Below, piece by piece: positions 34,699 to 43,269 of a stretch of DNA of 64,000 bases. This DNA is from Massilia sp. UMI-21 (GTDB lineage: Bacteria; Pseudomonadota; Gammaproteobacteria; Burkholderiales; Burkholderiaceae_D). The notes beneath the pieces were generated by a model. The model was given only the letters and a program-made list of their open reading frames with translations, did no database searches and was not told the DNA's origin. The position numbers were made by a program, and so were the translations under genes. The stretch lies in the NCBI GenBank assembly GCA_015277795.1, contig CP063848.1:4960001-5024000 (forward strand), written 5' to 3'. The first letter of the stretch is position 1. Every line of letters begins with the position of its first letter.

Positions 34699-36111
34699 AT
34701 GAAGACGACCGCGCTGGCAGCCTCGCTTGCCTTCCTTGCAGGCTGCACCTTCGCCTGCGCCCCCGCCCTGGCCCAGGGTGGCAAGTACCGCAACACCGAC
34801 AACAAGAAGCTCGAAGACCCGGCCGAGGGTACGTATCCGGTGCCGTACAAGAAGCCGGCGGTGGCGGAAGTGACGGCCCAGCTCGAATCGATCCGCGCCT
34901 ACCTGGACGGCGCCACGCCGACCCGCATCATCAGCAAGAAGACCGGCCAGCCGATCACCGATCTGAAGACCCCGGTCGCCGACGCCATCTTCGCGCCCAG
35001 CGCGGGCGACTACGGCATCCAGGTCTACGAGATGGGCGTGGTCCATTCCGGCCTGCTGAAAGCTGCCGAAGCCACCGGCGACCCGAGCTTCATGGCGATG
35101 ACCCGGCGCCACTTCCAGTTCTTCGACCAGACCCTCCCCTACTTCCGCGCCCAGGAACGGCGCTTCCACCTCGAACGGGCCAACAGTTTCTCGCGCTTCC
35201 TCGACCCGCGCTCGCTGGACGATGCCGGCTCGATGTGCGCCGCCCTGATCCGCGCGCGCCTGGCCAGGGTCGGTCCGGACCTGCAAACCATGATCGACAC
35301 CTGCAGCGACTGGGTGGCCAACAAGCAGTTCCGCCTGGAAGACGGCACCATGGCGCGCAAGCGTCCGCAGGAAGTCTCGCTGTGGGCCGACGACATGTAC
35401 ATGAGCATCCCGGCGCTGGCCGAGATGGGCCGCCTGACCGGCAAGCGCAAGCACTTCGACGACGCCGTCGACAATGTGACGGGCATGACCAGGCGCCTGT
35501 TCAACCCGCAGCTCGGCCTGTACACCCACGGCTGGCACGCCAACCACCCGGACGCGCCGCGTTTCTACTGGGCGCGCGCCAACGGCTGGGCGGTGCTGGC
35601 CATGTCCGACCTGCTCGACGTGCTGCCGAAGGACCACCCGGGTTACCCGCAGGTGCTGAACCAGCTGCGCGCCGCGATCAAGGGCATCGCCGAACTGCAG
35701 TCGGGCACCGGCCTGTGGCACCAGATGTTGGACCGCAACGACTCCTACCTCGAAACCTCGGCCAGCGCCATCTTCACCTACGTGATTGCACACGCGGTCA
35801 ACCAGGGCTGGGTCAGCCCCACCACCTACGGCTCGATCGCACAGGCCGGCTGGGCGGGCCTGTCGACCCGCATCAATGCCAAGGGCCAGGTGGAAGGCAC
35901 CTGCGTCGGCACGACGCTGGCCGGCGACATGGTCTATTACTACAACCGCCCGACCAGCGTGCACGCGCTGCACGGCTACGGCCCGATGCTGCTGGCCGGC
36001 GCCGAGATCATCAAGCTGATCAACAACCCGGCCTTCGAGATCCAGCACAAGGTGCGCACCTACCATTACCTGCCCAAGGGCGGCAAGACCGATTACCGCG
36101 AACACCACTGA
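34699..36111 (+). CDS. Unsaturated rhamnogalacturonyl hydrolase, GH105 (YteR-like)
   Basis: A 470-residue (alpha/alpha)6-barrel protein with an export signal. The leader holds F-L-A-G-C, a possible lipobox, followed by a second cleavable-looking A-L-A-Q, so lipoprotein or free periplasmic forms are both possible. Family marks are L-W-A-D-D-M-Y-M (the catalytic Asp), W-A-R-A-N-G-W-A, G-L-W-H-Q-M-L-D and Y-L-E-T-S-A-S-A. It removes the unsaturated galacturonyl end that lyases create on oligomers. It is preceded by the operator-rich promoter at 34586 and followed 17 bases later by the DUF4861 gene. Confidence 0.88.
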   Translation: MKTTALAASLAFLAGCTFACAPALAQGGKYRNTDNKKLEDPAEGTYPVPYKKPAVAEVTAQLESIRAYLDGATPTRIISKKTGQPITDLKTPVADAIFAPSAGDYGIQVYEMGVVHSGLLKAAEATGDPSFMAMTRRHFQFFDQTLPYFRAQERRFHLERANSFSRFLDPRSLDDAGSMCAALIRARLARVGPDLQTMIDTCSDWVANKQFRLEDGTMARKRPQEVSLWADDMYMSIPALAEMGRLTGKRKHFDDAVDNVTGMTRRLFNPQLGLYTHGWHANHPDAPRFYWARANGWAVLAMSDLLDVLPKDHPGYPQVLNQLRAAIKGIAELQSGTGLWHQMLDRNDSYLETSASAIFTYVIAHAVNQGWVSPTTYGSIAQAGWAGLSTRINAKGQVEGTCVGTTLAGDMVYYYNRPTSVHALHGYGPMLLAGAEIIKLINNPAFEIQHKVRTYHYLPKGGKTDYREHH

Positions 36112-36128
36112 ACGAGGACCACCGAACC

Positions 36129-37331
36129 ATGAAACGACTGATCCTTGCAGCAGCCCTGGCTGCGGCGCTGGACGCCGGCGCCGCTGAAAAGCTGGCCGTC
36201 ACCGTCCGGCACGACCTGTCCATCGCGCGTCCGTCCGAGACGATCTCGATTCCGTGGAGCGACGTGAATGCCGCGCTGCCGGGCGCCCTGGTCCAGAAGA
36301 TCGCGGTCAAGGATGCCAAGGGGCGCGTGCTGCCCTACCAGGTGACCAACGTCGCGCCGCTGTCGAAGGATCCGCACAACGCGGGCATCGCCTACGGCGA
36401 ACTGCTGTTCCAGCACAGCTTCGCCCCGGGCGAACAGCGCGCCGCCTTCACCGTCGAGAAGATCGACACGGTGGCGCCGGTGTTCGCCCCCAAGGCCTTT
36501 GCGCGCTACGTGCCGGAGCGCCTCGACGACTTCGCCTGGGAAAACGACAAGATCGCGCACCGTACCTACGGTCCGGCCCTGGCCGCCCCCTCGCCGGCGG
36601 GCATGAACAAGGAGGTACTGGTCACGAGCGGACTGGACCTGTGGTTCAAGCGGGTGCCCTACCCGATCGTCGACCGCTGGTACAACAAGGGCCATGACCA
36701 CTACCACCACGACGAGGGTGAGGGCATGGACATGTACAACGTCGGCAAGTCGCGCGGCACGGGCGGCACCGGCGTGTGGGACGGCAAGCAGCTTCACACC
36801 AGCGTCAACTACGCGTCGTGGAAGGTACTGGCCAACGGCCCGGTGCGCGCGGTGTTCGAGCTGCATTACGCCGCCTGGGATGCGGCCGGCAGGCAAGTCA
36901 GCGAGATCAAGCGCTTCACCGTCGACGCCGGCCACCAGCTGGACCGCATCGACAGCAGCTTCCAGTACGATGGGAACGAACCGATCACCGTCGCCGTGGG
37001 CCTGAACAAGACCCCGAGCGACAAGGGACAGAACCCGGTGATCACGGTCAAGCGCGACGGTCCGGTGCTGCTGCAGTGGGTCGAGCAGGACAGCAACGGC
37101 GCCTTCGGCACGGCGGTGGTGCTGCCGAACGCGGAAGGCTTCACCCAGGACGCCCTGAACGAACTGATCCTGGCCAAGGCCAGCTCCGGCAAGCCGCTGC
37201 GCTACTACGCCGGTGGCGCCTGGAGCCGCGCCGGCGAGATCACCACGGCGCAACAATGGCAGCGGCTGGCGCAGGACACCGCGGCGCGCGCCGGCAATCC
37301 GGTGCGGGTGACGCTCGCGCGCCAGCGCTAA
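36129..37331 (+). CDS. DUF4861-type exported protein of pectin cluster
   Basis: A 400-residue exported protein with a signal peptide ending near A-G-A-A-E at residues 16-20. The body contains H-D-H-Y-H-H-D-E-G-E-G-M-D-M-Y-N-V-G, a His and acid-rich stretch that could bind metal, and N-Y-A-S-W-K-V-L-A-N-G-P-V-R. This resembles the DUF4861 family that accompanies GH105 enzymes in pectin loci; the activity is not established in what I can recall. It directly follows the GH105 gene and must be cotranscribed, then an intrinsic terminator ends the unit. Probable periplasmic enzyme or binding protein for unsaturated rhamnogalacturonan oligomers. Confidence 0.78.
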   Translation: MKRLILAAALAAALDAGAAEKLAVTVRHDLSIARPSETISIPWSDVNAALPGALVQKIAVKDAKGRVLPYQVTNVAPLSKDPHNAGIAYGELLFQHSFAPGEQRAAFTVEKIDTVAPVFAPKAFARYVPERLDDFAWENDKIAHRTYGPALAAPSPAGMNKEVLVTSGLDLWFKRVPYPIVDRWYNKGHDHYHHDEGEGMDMYNVGKSRGTGGTGVWDGKQLHTSVNYASWKVLANGPVRAVFELHYAAWDAAGRQVSEIKRFTVDAGHQLDRIDSSFQYDGNEPITVAVGLNKTPSDKGQNPVITVKRDGPVLLQWVEQDSNGAFGTAVVLPNAEGFTQDALNELILAKASSGKPLRYYAGGAWSRAGEITTAQQWQRLAQDTAARAGNPVRVTLARQR

Positions 37332-37411
37332 GCCGCCAGGCATCCGCGTGGCGCGGCTGCGCTGCACGTTCCGACGCTCGAGGTTCCAGGCATCTCCTGC
37401 AGTGCTTTTCG

Positions 37412-37435
37412 GCCCGCCCTCGCGCGGGCTTTTTT
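37412..37435 (+). terminator. Intrinsic terminator after the GH105-DUF4861 unit
   Basis: GCCCGC (37412-37417) pairs with GCGGGC (37424-37429) across a 6-base loop and is followed by six T. It closes the plus-strand pectin unit before the lysR gene. Confidence 0.85.
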
Positions 37436-37520
37436 CCTTGCGCCCCGTCGTTCTTGTCATGCGGCCCGCCATATGGAAAGATGAGCTGGCAGCATCTTTC
37501 ACCGGCATCATAGGAAGTCC

Positions 37521-38453
37521 ATGGACCGATTCGCCGAACTCAAGACCTTCTGCACCGTCGCCGCCTGCGGCGGCTTCTCGAAAGCCGCGCGCCAGCTCGG
37601 CGTGGCGACGTCGTCGGTCACGCGTGTGGTCGACGCGCTCGAGGCGCGTCTCGGCGTGGCCCTGCTGAACCGTTCGACCCGCAGCGTCACGCTCACCGAA
37701 GCAGGCCGCGGCTACCACGAGGATGCGCTGCGCATCCTCGCGCAGCTCGATGCCGCCGACGACGCCGCCAGCGGCAGCGCCACGGGTGTCGCCGGCCTGC
37801 TGCGGGTCGCGGCCCCGGTCAGCTTCGCCGCGCTGCACATCGCGCCGATCCTGCCCGCGCTGCGCGCGCGCCATCCGCGCTTGCAGCTCGACCTGCGCCT
37901 GAGCGACACCGCAATCAGCCTGGTCGACGAATCGGTCGACGTGGCGATCCGCATCGGCAGCCTCGACCCGCAGGCCAGGCTGGTGGCGCGCCGCCTGGCC
38001 GGACACAGCCGGGTGCTGTGCGCCAGCCCTGCCTACCTGCGGCGCCGCGGCCTGCCCCTGCTTCCTGCCGATCTCGCGCGGCACGACTGCCTGCCGTTCA
38101 GCTTTGCCGACCATCGGCGCGGCTGGCGCCTGCGCCGCAAGGACGGCGGCCCCGATGCGCCGGTCGAAGAGATCGCGTTCCAGGGCGTGGTCCAGGCCGA
38201 TAACGCGGAAGTGCTGCGCCAGGCCGCCGTCGCCGGCCTGGGCGTGGCGATGCTGGCGCGCTGGCTGGTGCATGAGGACCTGCGCAGCGGGCGCCTGGTA
38301 CAGGTCCTGGCAGACTTCGACGTCAATCCGGGCCCGATGGACGTGGCGCTGTATGCGCTCTACGGCAGCAACCGGCGCGGCTCGGAAAAGATCCGCAGCT
38401 TCGTCGACCTGCTGGCCGAACATCTGGCGCAGTCAGGTGTTCCCCTCGACTGA
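37521..38453 (+). CDS. LysR-family transcriptional regulator
   Basis: A 310-residue LTTR. Helix-turn-helix at residues about 3-60 (G-F-S-K-A-A-R-Q-L-G-V-A-T-S-S-V-T-R-V) and a periplasmic-binding-like effector domain, with the V-A-I-R-I-G segment typical of the group that regulates neighbouring permeases. It is convergent with the MFS gene and overlaps its 3' end by 21 bases, so it is not a standard divergent LTTR pair; the MFS gene could still be the target. Effector unknown. Confidence 0.88.
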   Translation: MDRFAELKTFCTVAACGGFSKAARQLGVATSSVTRVVDALEARLGVALLNRSTRSVTLTEAGRGYHEDALRILAQLDAADDAASGSATGVAGLLRVAAPVSFAALHIAPILPALRARHPRLQLDLRLSDTAISLVDESVDVAIRIGSLDPQARLVARRLAGHSRVLCASPAYLRRRGLPLLPADLARHDCLPFSFADHRRGWRLRRKDGGPDAPVEEIAFQGVVQADNAEVLRQAAVAGLGVAMLARWLVHEDLRSGRLVQVLADFDVNPGPMDVALYALYGSNRRGSEKIRSFVDLLAEHLAQSGVPLD

Positions 38454-39656
38454 GGTTTGCGCCGGCTTGCCGGCCGGCGCCAGCTCGGCGCACCAGTAAA
38501 CCAGGGCCGCCAGCGGGAAGGCCATTCCGGTCCACAGTGCCGCATCCCAGCCGTGATGCGCATACACCCAGGCGCCCGCCGCCGACCCGAGCGCGCCGCC
38601 GCCGAAGAACAGCGCGAAGTAGATGCCGTTCAGGCGGCTGCGCACCTCGGCGCCGAGCGCGAAGATGGCGCGCTGGCCCAGCACCAGATTGGCGGCCACC
38701 GCCATGTCCAGCACGATCGAGGCCACCACCAGCACGCCGATGGCCAGCGCGCGCGAGGCGGGCTGGTACAGGGGCAGCGCGAAACCGAGGATGCCGAGCA
38801 CCAGGGCGGCCGCGGTGGCAGGCAGGGTGTAGCCGCGGTCGGCCAGGCGCCCGGCGATCGGCGACGCGATGGCGCCGGCCATGCCGACCAGGGCGAACAC
38901 CGCGATCCCGGTCTGCGTCAGGTGAAAGCGCGGGCTTTCCAGCACCATCGGCGTGACGGTCCAGAACAGGCTGAAGGCTCCGAACAGGCCGGCGTGATAG
39001 GCGGCGCGGCGGCGCAGCAGGGGCGTCGTCGCCAGCAGCGTCCACAGCGAACCGATCAGTTGTCGGTATCCGAGCCGATGCGCCGGCTGGCGCAGCGGCA
39101 GCTTGCGGCGCAGGACGAAGGCCAGCACCAGGATCAGCAGCGCGGCAATGCCGAACACCAGGTGCCAGCCGCCATGGTCGGCCACCAGGCTGGCGGCCGG
39201 CCTGGCCAGCATGATCCCGAGCAGCAGGCCGCTGACCACCTTGCCGACCGCCTGTCCGCGCGTCGCTTCGTGCGACAGGTGGGCGGCGAAGGGCACCAGT
39301 ACCTGCGCCGCGACCGAGCCCAGGCCGATGCCGAGCGAGGCGGCAAGGAAGGTCCAGGCGCTGGTGCTGGAGGCGGCCAGCGCAAGGGCCGCGCTGGTGG
39401 CCAGCAGCGCCACGAACACCAGCCTGCGGTTTTCCAGCAGGTCGCCGAGCGGGACGATGAAGAGCAGGCCAAGGGCGTAGCCGACCTGGGTCAGCGTGAC
39501 GATCAGCCCGGCGGCCTGCGCAGACAGGCCGGTGGCGGCGCTGATCGGGCCGACCAGGGTCTGGGCGTAATACAGGTTGGCGACGATCAGGCCTGCCGAG
39601 ACGGCCAACAGGCGCAGCATGCCGGGCGATATGTCGGGGGCGCAGGGGTGGTTCAT
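38433..39656 (-). CDS. MFS transporter (YnfM-like)
   Basis: A 407-residue major facilitator protein with 12 membrane segments. The first part A-N-L-Y-Y-A-Q-T-L-V-G-P-I, then T-Q-V-G-Y-A-L-G-L-L-F-I-V-P-L-G-D and the second-half G-R-L-A-D-R-G match the predicted arabinose/drug efflux branch (YnfM and relatives). Substrate not predictable. Convergent with the LysR gene. A typical drug or metabolite efflux role is the simplest reading. Confidence 0.82.
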   Translation of the reverse strand: MNHPCAPDISPGMLRLLAVSAGLIVANLYYAQTLVGPISAATGLSAQAAGLIVTLTQVGYALGLLFIVPLGDLLENRRLVFVALLATSAALALAASSTSAWTFLAASLGIGLGSVAAQVLVPFAAHLSHEATRGQAVGKVVSGLLLGIMLARPAASLVADHGGWHLVFGIAALLILVLAFVLRRKLPLRQPAHRLGYRQLIGSLWTLLATTPLLRRRAAYHAGLFGAFSLFWTVTPMVLESPRFHLTQTGIAVFALVGMAGAIASPIAGRLADRGYTLPATAAALVLGILGFALPLYQPASRALAIGVLVVASIVLDMAVAANLVLGQRAIFALGAEVRSRLNGIYFALFFGGGALGSAAGAWVYAHHGWDAALWTGMAFPLAALVYWCAELAPAGKPAQTSVEGNT

Positions 39657-39806
39657 GGGGTGCTCCTAGCGGTGTGGATAGGCCAGCCGGACAGCGGACC
39701 GGACCGGATGCGTTGGGAGCATTGTAGGTTCGCCCGGCCCATCGATTGACAGCGTGCCGCGCAACACTGTTTTCGACCGCCGGCAGCTTGCGCTGCCTGC
39801 ACCATG

Positions 39807-39832
39807 AAAAAGGCCCGCACGCGGCGGGCCTT
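39807..39832 (-). terminator. Intrinsic terminator after ompW
   Basis: AAGGCCCGC (39810-39818) pairs with GCGGGCCTT (39824-39832); on the minus strand a T5 tail follows. It lies 20 bases beyond the ompW stop. Confidence 0.85.
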
Positions 39833-39852
39833 GAGGCAACGGGAAACGCAGC

Positions 39853-40536
39853 CTAGAACTTGTAGCCGACCGCCAGCACCACCGCCACCGGATCCAGTTT
39901 CATGTACTGGGTCTGGCCGGTCGAGAAGTGCACATCGGTACGCAGGCGGGCCTTGTTGACGGTCACGTCGGCAAACCACTTCGCGTTGAAGTTCACCGCC
40001 ATGCCGATCTGGGCAGTGTAGGTGAACTTGTTGTCGATGCTGAAGGTGGTCGGCACGCCCATGCCCGGGTTGGTGATCGCGGTCATCTTGGCCGAACCAC
40101 GTTCCTTCATGAAGTAGGCATAGGTGGCGCCGATGCCGACGAAGGGACGGAACATCGCGTCCGGGGCGCCGAAGCGGTATTGCGCGAACAGGGTCGCCGG
40201 CAGTGCCTGCACGGTGCCCAGCTCGCCGGTGCCGGCGATCGCGCCGGCACCGTAGATCTTGTGCTTGTATGGCGTGCCCAGGGCGGTTTCGAGCGAAATA
40301 TTGTCCGTCAGGCCGTACGCAAGGACCAGCACCGGCTGGGTATCCTTCTCGACATCGGCCTTGGTGCCCGGCAGGGCCGGCGCGCTAATGTCGCCGCTCT
40401 CGACCTTCGGGGTCAGCTGGTTGACGCCGATCTTGGCGGTGAACTGGCCGGCCGACTGGGCCGATGCGGTCGAAGCACAGGCCAGCGCGGCGGCCACGCC
40501 CAGCACTTTGACGACGCTGTTGAAACGTACTTTCAT
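39853..40536 (-). CDS. ompW: OmpW-family outer membrane protein
   Basis: A 227-residue protein with a signal peptide ending A-S-A-Q near residues 24-27 and an eight-strand barrel ending in V-G-Y-K-F. Family segments are G-L-T-D-N-I-S-L-E, L-P-A-T-L-F-A-Q-Y-R-F-G, F-R-P-F-V-G-I-G-A-T-Y and W-F-A-D-V-T-V-N-K-A-R-L-R-T-D. OmpW forms a narrow hydrophobic pore and is linked to stress or small hydrophobic compound passage. Alone on its strand here, with a strong terminator after it. Confidence 0.92.
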   Translation of the reverse strand: MKVRFNSVVKVLGVAAALACASTASAQSAGQFTAKIGVNQLTPKVESGDISAPALPGTKADVEKDTQPVLVLAYGLTDNISLETALGTPYKHKIYGAGAIAGTGELGTVQALPATLFAQYRFGAPDAMFRPFVGIGATYAYFMKERGSAKMTAITNPGMGVPTTFSIDNKFTYTAQIGMAVNFNAKWFADVTVNKARLRTDVHFSTGQTQYMKLDPVAVVLAVGYKF

Positions 40537-40593
40537 TTTTTCTCCTGAATGTTTATAGAGGCCCGCCGTTCCCGGCAGGCCTCGCAGCAGTGC

Positions 40594-41964
40594 TTACAGC
40601 CAGCCCTTGATGGCCATATCCTTGAGGACATAGCGCGCCACCAGGTTGTTCTCGAACGGGGTCGGGTGGATCTCGTCGGCGAACATGTAGTGGCTGACGT
40701 CACCGGCCACCGTGTTGGCGTTGGTGCAGATCAGGGAAGTGGTGCCCAGCGCGTTCGGGCCGCAGGCCGGGGTCGTGGTGTTGGTCAGCCCGTACGGCGC
40801 CGGATTCTTCACCTGGTCGTTGCTGACGGTGTACAGGTCGACATACAGGATGCGCGGATCGTCGGCGCCCAGGCCGTTCTTCAGCTGGGTGTTGAAGGCG
40901 TTGACCATGGCGGCGGTCAGTTGCTGGATGTCGGCGGTCTTCGACTTGGCGGCCGGGGTGCTGGCCACGTCCGGCAGGTTGGCGACCACGACGTACTTGG
41001 CGCCCTTGCCGACGATCTCGTTCTTGACCAGTGCGGCCATCTGCGCGCCGGCGGCGCCCAGTTCCTGGACCAGCTTCGGACCGTTGGCGGTAGCGTAGTC
41101 GGCGCCGGCCTTGGCGCCGGCCGCGGCCGCGTCGGCCTGGGCCTTGGCCACCATCGGGCCGTAGACGGAGACCTGGGCGACGGCGGCATTGCCCGGCTGG
41201 ACCGCGGCAGCGCCCACGGCGGCGCCGACGATGGTCTGGGAAGTGGAGCCGGGGCGCGCGCTTTCGGCCATGATGGCCGCGCCGATCGCCTGGGCGGCGG
41301 TCTGCGGGTTGGTGGCGCCGGCGGCCAGTTGGGCGGTCAGCGAGGTGGCAAAGGTCTGCGCGCCGGCGGCGGTGCCGGCGGCGGTCGCCGCAGCCGACAG
41401 CGTGGCCAGCTGCATCAGCACATCGTTGCCGCCCGACAGGACGGTGACCAGCTCGGTACCGCTGAACTTGTTGCCGTTGCGGGACAGGTGGTTGGCGACC
41501 TGGGTCACCAGCGGCACCGTCATCTCGCCGATCGGCGAACCGGTGGACGGGTTGCCCGGGCCAATCGGGTTGGTCACGCGCGAGCCGCCTTGGGCGTAGT
41601 TGAAGCAATTCAGGTTGTTCGTCACGGGCACCGAGAAGCCCAGCGCGGGGTCGCCCAGCAGGCCGGTCTGGGCCGGGCACGGCGCCGGCAGTTTCAGCTC
41701 GGCGGCCAGGAAGTCGACCCAGATCTTGCCGTTCAGCTCAGGGCTCTTCGCGGTGCCGTCGCCATTGATGGTGAACTTGCCGCCGCCGGCCTGCTTGACC
41801 GCGCCAACGGCATAGGTGCCCACGTCGGACAGGCTGTCGCCGAAGGAGACCTGCTGGGTGAAGGTGAGTGCTTGCGTTTGGTCGCCGCCGCTTGGGCTGG
41901 TTCCGCCGCAGGCCGCCAGCACCGCTGCAGTCAGCAGGGTCAGCGCGAGTTTGGTGTGACGCAT
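40594..41964 (-). CDS. GDSL/SGNH esterase lipoprotein
   Basis: A 456-residue protein whose leader ends V-L-A-A-C-G-G, a good lipobox. The SGNH blocks are V-S-F-G-D-S-L-S-D-V-G (Ser), A-Q-G-G-S-R (Gly), L-S-G-G-N-D (Asn) and D-E-I-H-P-T near the C-terminus (Asp and His). Residues about 200-320 are an Ala-rich, repetitive insertion of low complexity between block III and the rest, which is unusual for the core fold and may be a helical cap or surface stalk. It likely hydrolyses esters of lipids or small molecules at the outer membrane. Neighbours give no further clue. Confidence 0.87.
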   Translation of the reverse strand: MRHTKLALTLLTAAVLAACGGTSPSGGDQTQALTFTQQVSFGDSLSDVGTYAVGAVKQAGGGKFTINGDGTAKSPELNGKIWVDFLAAELKLPAPCPAQTGLLGDPALGFSVPVTNNLNCFNYAQGGSRVTNPIGPGNPSTGSPIGEMTVPLVTQVANHLSRNGNKFSGTELVTVLSGGNDVLMQLATLSAAATAAGTAAGAQTFATSLTAQLAAGATNPQTAAQAIGAAIMAESARPGSTSQTIVGAAVGAAAVQPGNAAVAQVSVYGPMVAKAQADAAAAGAKAGADYATANGPKLVQELGAAGAQMAALVKNEIVGKGAKYVVVANLPDVASTPAAKSKTADIQQLTAAMVNAFNTQLKNGLGADDPRILYVDLYTVSNDQVKNPAPYGLTNTTTPACGPNALGTTSLICTNANTVAGDVSHYMFADEIHPTPFENNLVARYVLKDMAIKGWL

Positions 41965-42099
41965 TGTGTCTCCTAAGATGGTTTATTCTGAAACGAACGG
42001 GCGTGCTATTCGCATCACAATAATATGCCAGTGTTCAACTTGCTTGTATAGGGAAATGCTTGTCCATACGTCAGTTTTTGGTGACAAGAGCAAACAGAT

Positions 42100-42124
42100 C
42101 GGGAGGGCGATTATAGCCCTCCCG
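42100..42124. other. Hairpin in the GDSL-tsaC gap
   Basis: CGGGAGGGC and GCCCTCCCG form a perfect 9-bp stem with a 7-base loop. Neither side has a strong T run, although the minus side is moderately T-rich. Confidence 0.45.
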
Positions 42125-42171
42125 TCGAGCCCGCAAGAAGTGCTTTCTCGAGGGGGTGTGGTTTTGAAGAA

Positions 42172-42189
42172 CGCCCGTACGTACGGGCG
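42172..42189 (-). terminator. 18-base palindrome downstream of tsaC
   Basis: CGCCCGTACGTACGGGCG is a perfect palindrome 20 bases past the tsaC stop; on the minus strand it is followed by TTCTTC. It may act as a weak terminator of the pur-tsaC unit. Confidence 0.5.
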
Positions 42190-42208
42190 CTCTACCCGAT
42201 CAGGGTAC

Positions 42209-43267
42209 TCAGGCGAGGGGGGACCGCGGGGTGACTTGATTGAGCAGGCCGTGCACGATGCCGGTCGAGCCGTGAGCGGCGCGGCGCAGGCGGTCGTTGA
42301 CGCCCAGCCAGGCTCCGCCTTGCGGCGGCGCCTCGACCAGGATCACGTCGGCGCCGTGGTTGTCCATCGCGCGCAGCGCGGCGTACAGGGCGTGGGCGAA
42401 GCCATCCGGCGTGGCCGGCAGGCGCAGGGCCGCATGCGTCGGCGGCGTGTCCGTCAGCGGCAGCTCCGAGTAATGGATCAGTGCGACCTTGCGGCCGGCC
42501 GCGGCGAATTCACGCAGGGTCTGGCGCAACTGCGCGCCGTCTTGCATCGCCACCGGCGTGTGCGGCGCGTAGTGCGATTCGAGCGTGCCCGAAGCGCGCG
42601 GTGCTGCGGCATCCGGCGCGGCCGGCACCTGGTCGATCACGGCGGCGATGGCGTCGGCGCTGATATGGCCCGGACGCAGCAGCACCGGACCGTGGGTGGC
42701 CAGGCGTGACAGGTCGACGATGGTCGATTCGATGCCGACCTGTGATGCACCGCCGTCCAGCACCATGGCCAGGCTGCCGTCCTGCCCGAACTCGTCGCGC
42801 ACGTGTTCGGCCAGCGTCGGACTGACCGCGCCGAACTTGTTGGCCGAGGGCGCGGCCACGCCGCCGCGGCCGCCCTTGAAGGCGCGCAGCAGCGCGATCG
42901 CCACCGGGTGCGAGGGGCAGCGCAGGCCGACCGTGTCCTGGCCGCCGCTGACGGCGTCCGGGATGTTCGGCGCGCGCTTGAGGATCATGGTCAGCGGGCC
43001 CGGCCAGAACGCCGCGGCCAGCGCATGGGCCTCGGCCGGAATGTCGGCAGCCCAGTAGTCGAGCGGCGCATCCGGCGCCAGGTGCACGATCACCGGATGA
43101 TCCTGCGGGCGGCCCTTGGCGGCATAGATGGCGGCCACCGCGGCCGGGTTCTCGGCATCCGCCCCGAGACCGTACACGGTCTCGGTCGGGAAGGCGACCA
43201 GCGCGCCGTCTTCGAGCGCGCGTGCGGCGGCGTCGATCGCAGCCTGGTCGAGATTCTCGCTTGCCAT
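42209..43267 (-). CDS. tsaC: L-threonylcarbamoyladenylate synthase (TsaC/Sua5)
   Basis: A 352-residue Sua5-type protein: a YrdC domain (P-T-E-T-V-Y-G-L-G near residue 25, K-G-R-P-Q-D-H-P, S-A-N near 140) followed by a linker and a C-terminal Sua5 domain (H-Y-A-P-H-T-P). It makes threonylcarbamoyl-AMP for t6A37 tRNA modification. The start at 43267 lies two bases after the PurK stop; a GTG overlapping that stop is the alternative. It ends the minus-strand purC-purE-purK unit. Confidence 0.92.
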   Translation of the reverse strand: MASENLDQAAIDAAARALEDGALVAFPTETVYGLGADAENPAAVAAIYAAKGRPQDHPVIVHLAPDAPLDYWAADIPAEAHALAAAFWPGPLTMILKRAPNIPDAVSGGQDTVGLRCPSHPVAIALLRAFKGGRGGVAAPSANKFGAVSPTLAEHVRDEFGQDGSLAMVLDGGASQVGIESTIVDLSRLATHGPVLLRPGHISADAIAAVIDQVPAAPDAAAPRASGTLESHYAPHTPVAMQDGAQLRQTLREFAAAGRKVALIHYSELPLTDTPPTHAALRLPATPDGFAHALYAALRAMDNHGADVILVEAPPQGGAWLGVNDRLRRAAHGSTGIVHGLLNQVTPRSPLA

Positions 43268-43269
43268 GC

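Noticed and set aside
36093..38423. 776-codon antisense frame across DUF4861 and lysR
   Set aside because: Runs through an intrinsic terminator and both genes on the opposite strand; no family marks.
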